A stretch of 7,629 nucleotides of DNA from Bdellovibrio sp. (GTDB lineage Bacteria > Bdellovibrionota > Bdellovibrionia > Bdellovibrionales > Bdellovibrionaceae), in the NCBI GenBank assembly GCA_019104905.1, contig JAHRXB010000288.1:1-7629 (forward strand). Direction: 5' to 3'. The position numbers were made by a program, and so were the translations under genes. Every line of letters starts with the position of its first letter. Position 1 is the first letter of the stretch. Below, one piece after another: positions 5,845-7,629 of the stretch. The notes beneath the pieces are model-generated. The model searched no databases. It was not told where the DNA came from and saw nothing but the letters and a program-made list of their open reading frames with translations.

Positions 5845-6804
5845 GTGAATTTAATGACTCGTATCGCTTCATTACTGTTGGCCATCATCCTCTGCACCAC
5901 TTGGGTTGCAGAGGCCTCTACTTTGCGATGCGAGTCCGTCTTTTTACCGACAATCAGCGACATCATTCAACAGCTTGATACAACTCACGAAAAGTTTCTT
6001 TTAAAAGGCTCTTCTTTTGAAGAGTTCAGTAAAGATTTCTCCTGGATGCGCAAAAGAAAATTGCGCAAACTTGTCAGTGATATTGAGATTCAAACCTTTC
6101 CCTCTGAAAAAGCCGTCGAAAGATATGCTATCGAACTTGGTACGGTCCTTTTTGGCTCAAAAAACACCGTTGACCGTTGGCTCTTTGAAAGTAAGGACGC
6201 GCGCCTTGAGGAATCTGCAGTTCTCATCATCAAAGAAAAGATTCTTAAAGACGGTCTTCTGCAAACCTGGGGGCAAAGTCATGATCCTCACACCGTCAGC
6301 CTCTTCCGCAAAATGGTCGATCGCATTTGGATCATCCAGAACAGTAAAATTGTTCAATGGGCCCGCATCCCCTGGAATCTTCCCGGTATTAAAGACAAAG
6401 AGATCCCACCCGACTTGATGTTCAAGGTGATGCGTGATGGATTTACCAACCATTCCGAGGAAGTCCGTCTAACCCTCAAAGCGCAAACCAAGATTGATGC
6501 TTACAACACCTTCCGAAAGATCTATGCCCCTGTTATCTTTGGCGTGCTGCTGATCGTGAATGCACACCATGGATACCATGAAATTCAAGCCATTCACGAA
6601 CGTCAGGTCCAAGAAGTTATTCAACAACTTCAACAAACCCAAAAGACCGTCGAGTCATCCGCTGCGCAGGTCAAAAAAGAACAAATCGAAATTGCCTACA
6701 AAAGCGCCCTTGAAGATTTCATTAAAAAATGGGGAGAGCCCCCCACGGAGGCCGAAAGTCAGATTATAAGAATCAAAATTCAACAGGCACTCGAGGCGTC
6801 TTAA
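5845..6804 (+). CDS. Signal-peptide protein with one membrane span and a coiled-coil tail, unknown function
   Basis: 319 residues from GTG 5845; family not recognised. GTG is favoured over ATG 5854 because GGAG (5832-5835, inside the end of the previous gene) lies 9 bases before it. A signal peptide of about 24 residues ends VAEA before STLRCES. Residues 25-225 form a mixed charged, probably globular domain with Trp-rich spots (Trp161-Trp163 area, Trp172, Trp177). One hydrophobic segment at about 227-240 is followed by a His-rich turn (HHGYHEIQAIH), then a Gln/Glu-rich helical, coiled-coil-like stretch at about 246-295. If the signal peptide is cleaved, the large domain would face the periplasm and the tail the cytoplasm. 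Cys29 is the only Cys in the mature part. It starts 6 bases after the preceding stop, so the two products likely work together. Function cannot be assigned. Confidence 0.9.
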   Translation: MNLMTRIASLLLAIILCTTWVAEASTLRCESVFLPTISDIIQQLDTTHEKFLLKGSSFEEFSKDFSWMRKRKLRKLVSDIEIQTFPSEKAVERYAIELGTVLFGSKNTVDRWLFESKDARLEESAVLIIKEKILKDGLLQTWGQSHDPHTVSLFRKMVDRIWIIQNSKIVQWARIPWNLPGIKDKEIPPDLMFKVMRDGFTNHSEEVRLTLKAQTKIDAYNTFRKIYAPVIFGVLLIVNAHHGYHEIQAIHERQVQEVIQQLQQTQKTVESSAAQVKKEQIEIAYKSALEDFIKKWGEPPTEAESQIIRIKIQQALEAS

Positions 6805-6814
6805 GGATCAGTGC

Positions 6815-7591
6815 CTAGAAATCTTTGCGCTTAAATCTCAGCCACGCCACCGAAATCGGCGTCAAAATCCACAACAACAGCGCCAAACTGCTAACCGCTT
6901 TGATGAAACCCGTTTCCCAAGCTCTTCTTAATAAAAGCCCCGCATAGCCAATCCAAAGAGAACTCTCATCATTCGCCAGGTTCTGGTATTTCAAAAGAGC
7001 CAATGGATTCAAAGAGCTCAGACCTAAAATGAGCTTTTCCAAGGGATAGGCTGAATAGTTGATGATGATCCAAAGGTTCAAACCATCCAAAACAAGACAG
7101 AATAACAAGATCACCGCCGCAGCAATCGCCATGGCTTTTAAGCGATCCTGAATCTGAATGGCCAACAGAAAACCAATTCCTGTGAAAATAATCTCAATGA
7201 CAGTCTGACTGGCCAGAAGACGAATACTTTCATTGAGGTGCAAGGAGGCGCCCATCTGTAAGATAAGAGAAAGGCCCGTTGATATTCCTATGCACAAGCA
7301 AAACGAAGAAAGTCGTGCCAAAAAAACAGTCTTTCTTTCTATCGGCTGAGTCAGAATCAACGAAATAAACTCTGAATTGTTCTGCCAAGACAACGTGGAA
7401 AAAAGAAGCAATCCAATAGAGTGAAAGAACAAAACGGAGTTCATGGTGCTAACAAAAAGCTGCTGAGGATCATTGCTGAAATAACGAAGCGAGAAAAGAA
7501 TCAGATTAAACGCAATAAGATAGATCCACAACCAGCGACTTTTTGCTAATGCCAGCGACTCATATTTAAAAAGAGTATTAAACTTTTTCAT
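6815..7591 (-). CDS. ABC-2 / NosY-type transporter permease
   Basis: 258 residues from ATG 7591. Multi-span inner membrane protein, with hydrophobic segments at about 18-38, 50-68, 88-112, 130-148, 153-176 and 232-252: six spans, as in ABC-2 permeases. The LTQPIERKTVFLARL stretch after span 2 and SLNPLALLKY near residue 193 resemble the cytoplasmic loop and NP motif of NosY-like members. The start is set by GAGG 8 bases upstream in the minus-strand leader; the frame is open upstream to the right edge but gives an unlikely charged N-terminus. It needs an ATPase subunit, which is not in the window and would be expected just upstream. The substrate is unknown: the family covers copper-site maturation (NosY), gliding and other export systems. 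It converges on the 5845 gene with a 10-base gap and no terminator. Confidence 0.88.
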   Translation of the reverse strand: MKKFNTLFKYESLALAKSRWLWIYLIAFNLILFSLRYFSNDPQQLFVSTMNSVLFFHSIGLLLFSTLSWQNNSEFISLILTQPIERKTVFLARLSSFCLCIGISTGLSLILQMGASLHLNESIRLLASQTVIEIIFTGIGFLLAIQIQDRLKAMAIAAAVILLFCLVLDGLNLWIIINYSAYPLEKLILGLSSLNPLALLKYQNLANDESSLWIGYAGLLLRRAWETGFIKAVSSLALLLWILTPISVAWLRFKRKDF

Positions 7592-7629
7592 TGAAAGCCT
7601 CTTTTCTTTGAGACAAGACATGGACAATA

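Noticed and set aside
6805..6814. Bidirectional terminator between the convergent 5845 and permease genes
   Set aside because: Only 10 bases separate the stops, and no hairpin with a T-tract was seen in or around them.

Overview
The window reads as chromosomal DNA of a Gram-negative bacterium with medium GC, most likely a predatory Bdellovibrio or a close relative in Bdellovibrionota. This assignment is inference. It rests on the density of signal-peptide genes with no recognisable family, the style of the secreted Cys/Gly-rich proteins, and a set of flagellar-sigma (FliA, sigma-28) type promoters. From memory, promoters of that type are associated with the attack phase in Bdellovibrio. No rRNA, tRNA, CRISPR array, insertion sequence or phage gene was seen.

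Left half (1-4256, all minus strand): three tandem paralogues of one secreted-protein family. In order of transcription they are C (2535-4199), B (856-2439) and A (1-788, which runs off the left edge). Each has a signal peptide, a different Cys-rich head, and a nearly invariant Cys-containing helical core that starts at a CDEKND motif. B and C continue into a second Cys cluster, a Gly/Ser-rich stretch and a 50-residue tail that is almost identical between them. Each start codon is preceded by a FliA-like promoter with exactly 12 bases between the -35 and -10 boxes. In each case the -10 box ends only 7-8 bases before the ATG, and no Shine-Dalgarno is visible. The three therefore look like separately promoted, co-regulated genes with leaderless or near-leaderless mRNAs. 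For C this moves the start 19 codons downstream of the longest reading frame.

Middle (4257-4865): a short divergent intergenic region holds a perfect 17-base palindrome. It is followed by a plus-strand thioredoxin-type glutathione peroxidase with a good ribosome binding site. Related palindromes lie just after the ends of B, C and the peroxidase gene.

Right half (4866-7629): a 169-base leader contains a hairpin whose 3' arm is the ribosome binding site of the next gene. Two plus-strand genes follow with a 6-base gap (5035-5838 and 5845-6804). Both encode exported or membrane proteins of unknown function and probably form an operon. They converge, with a 10-base gap, on a minus-strand ABC-2/NosY-type permease (6815-7591). 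The ATPase partner of the permease would lie beyond the right edge.

The most interesting element is the trio of modular secreted proteins with matching FliA-like leaderless promoters, together with the DNA-level homogenisation of the B and C tails.
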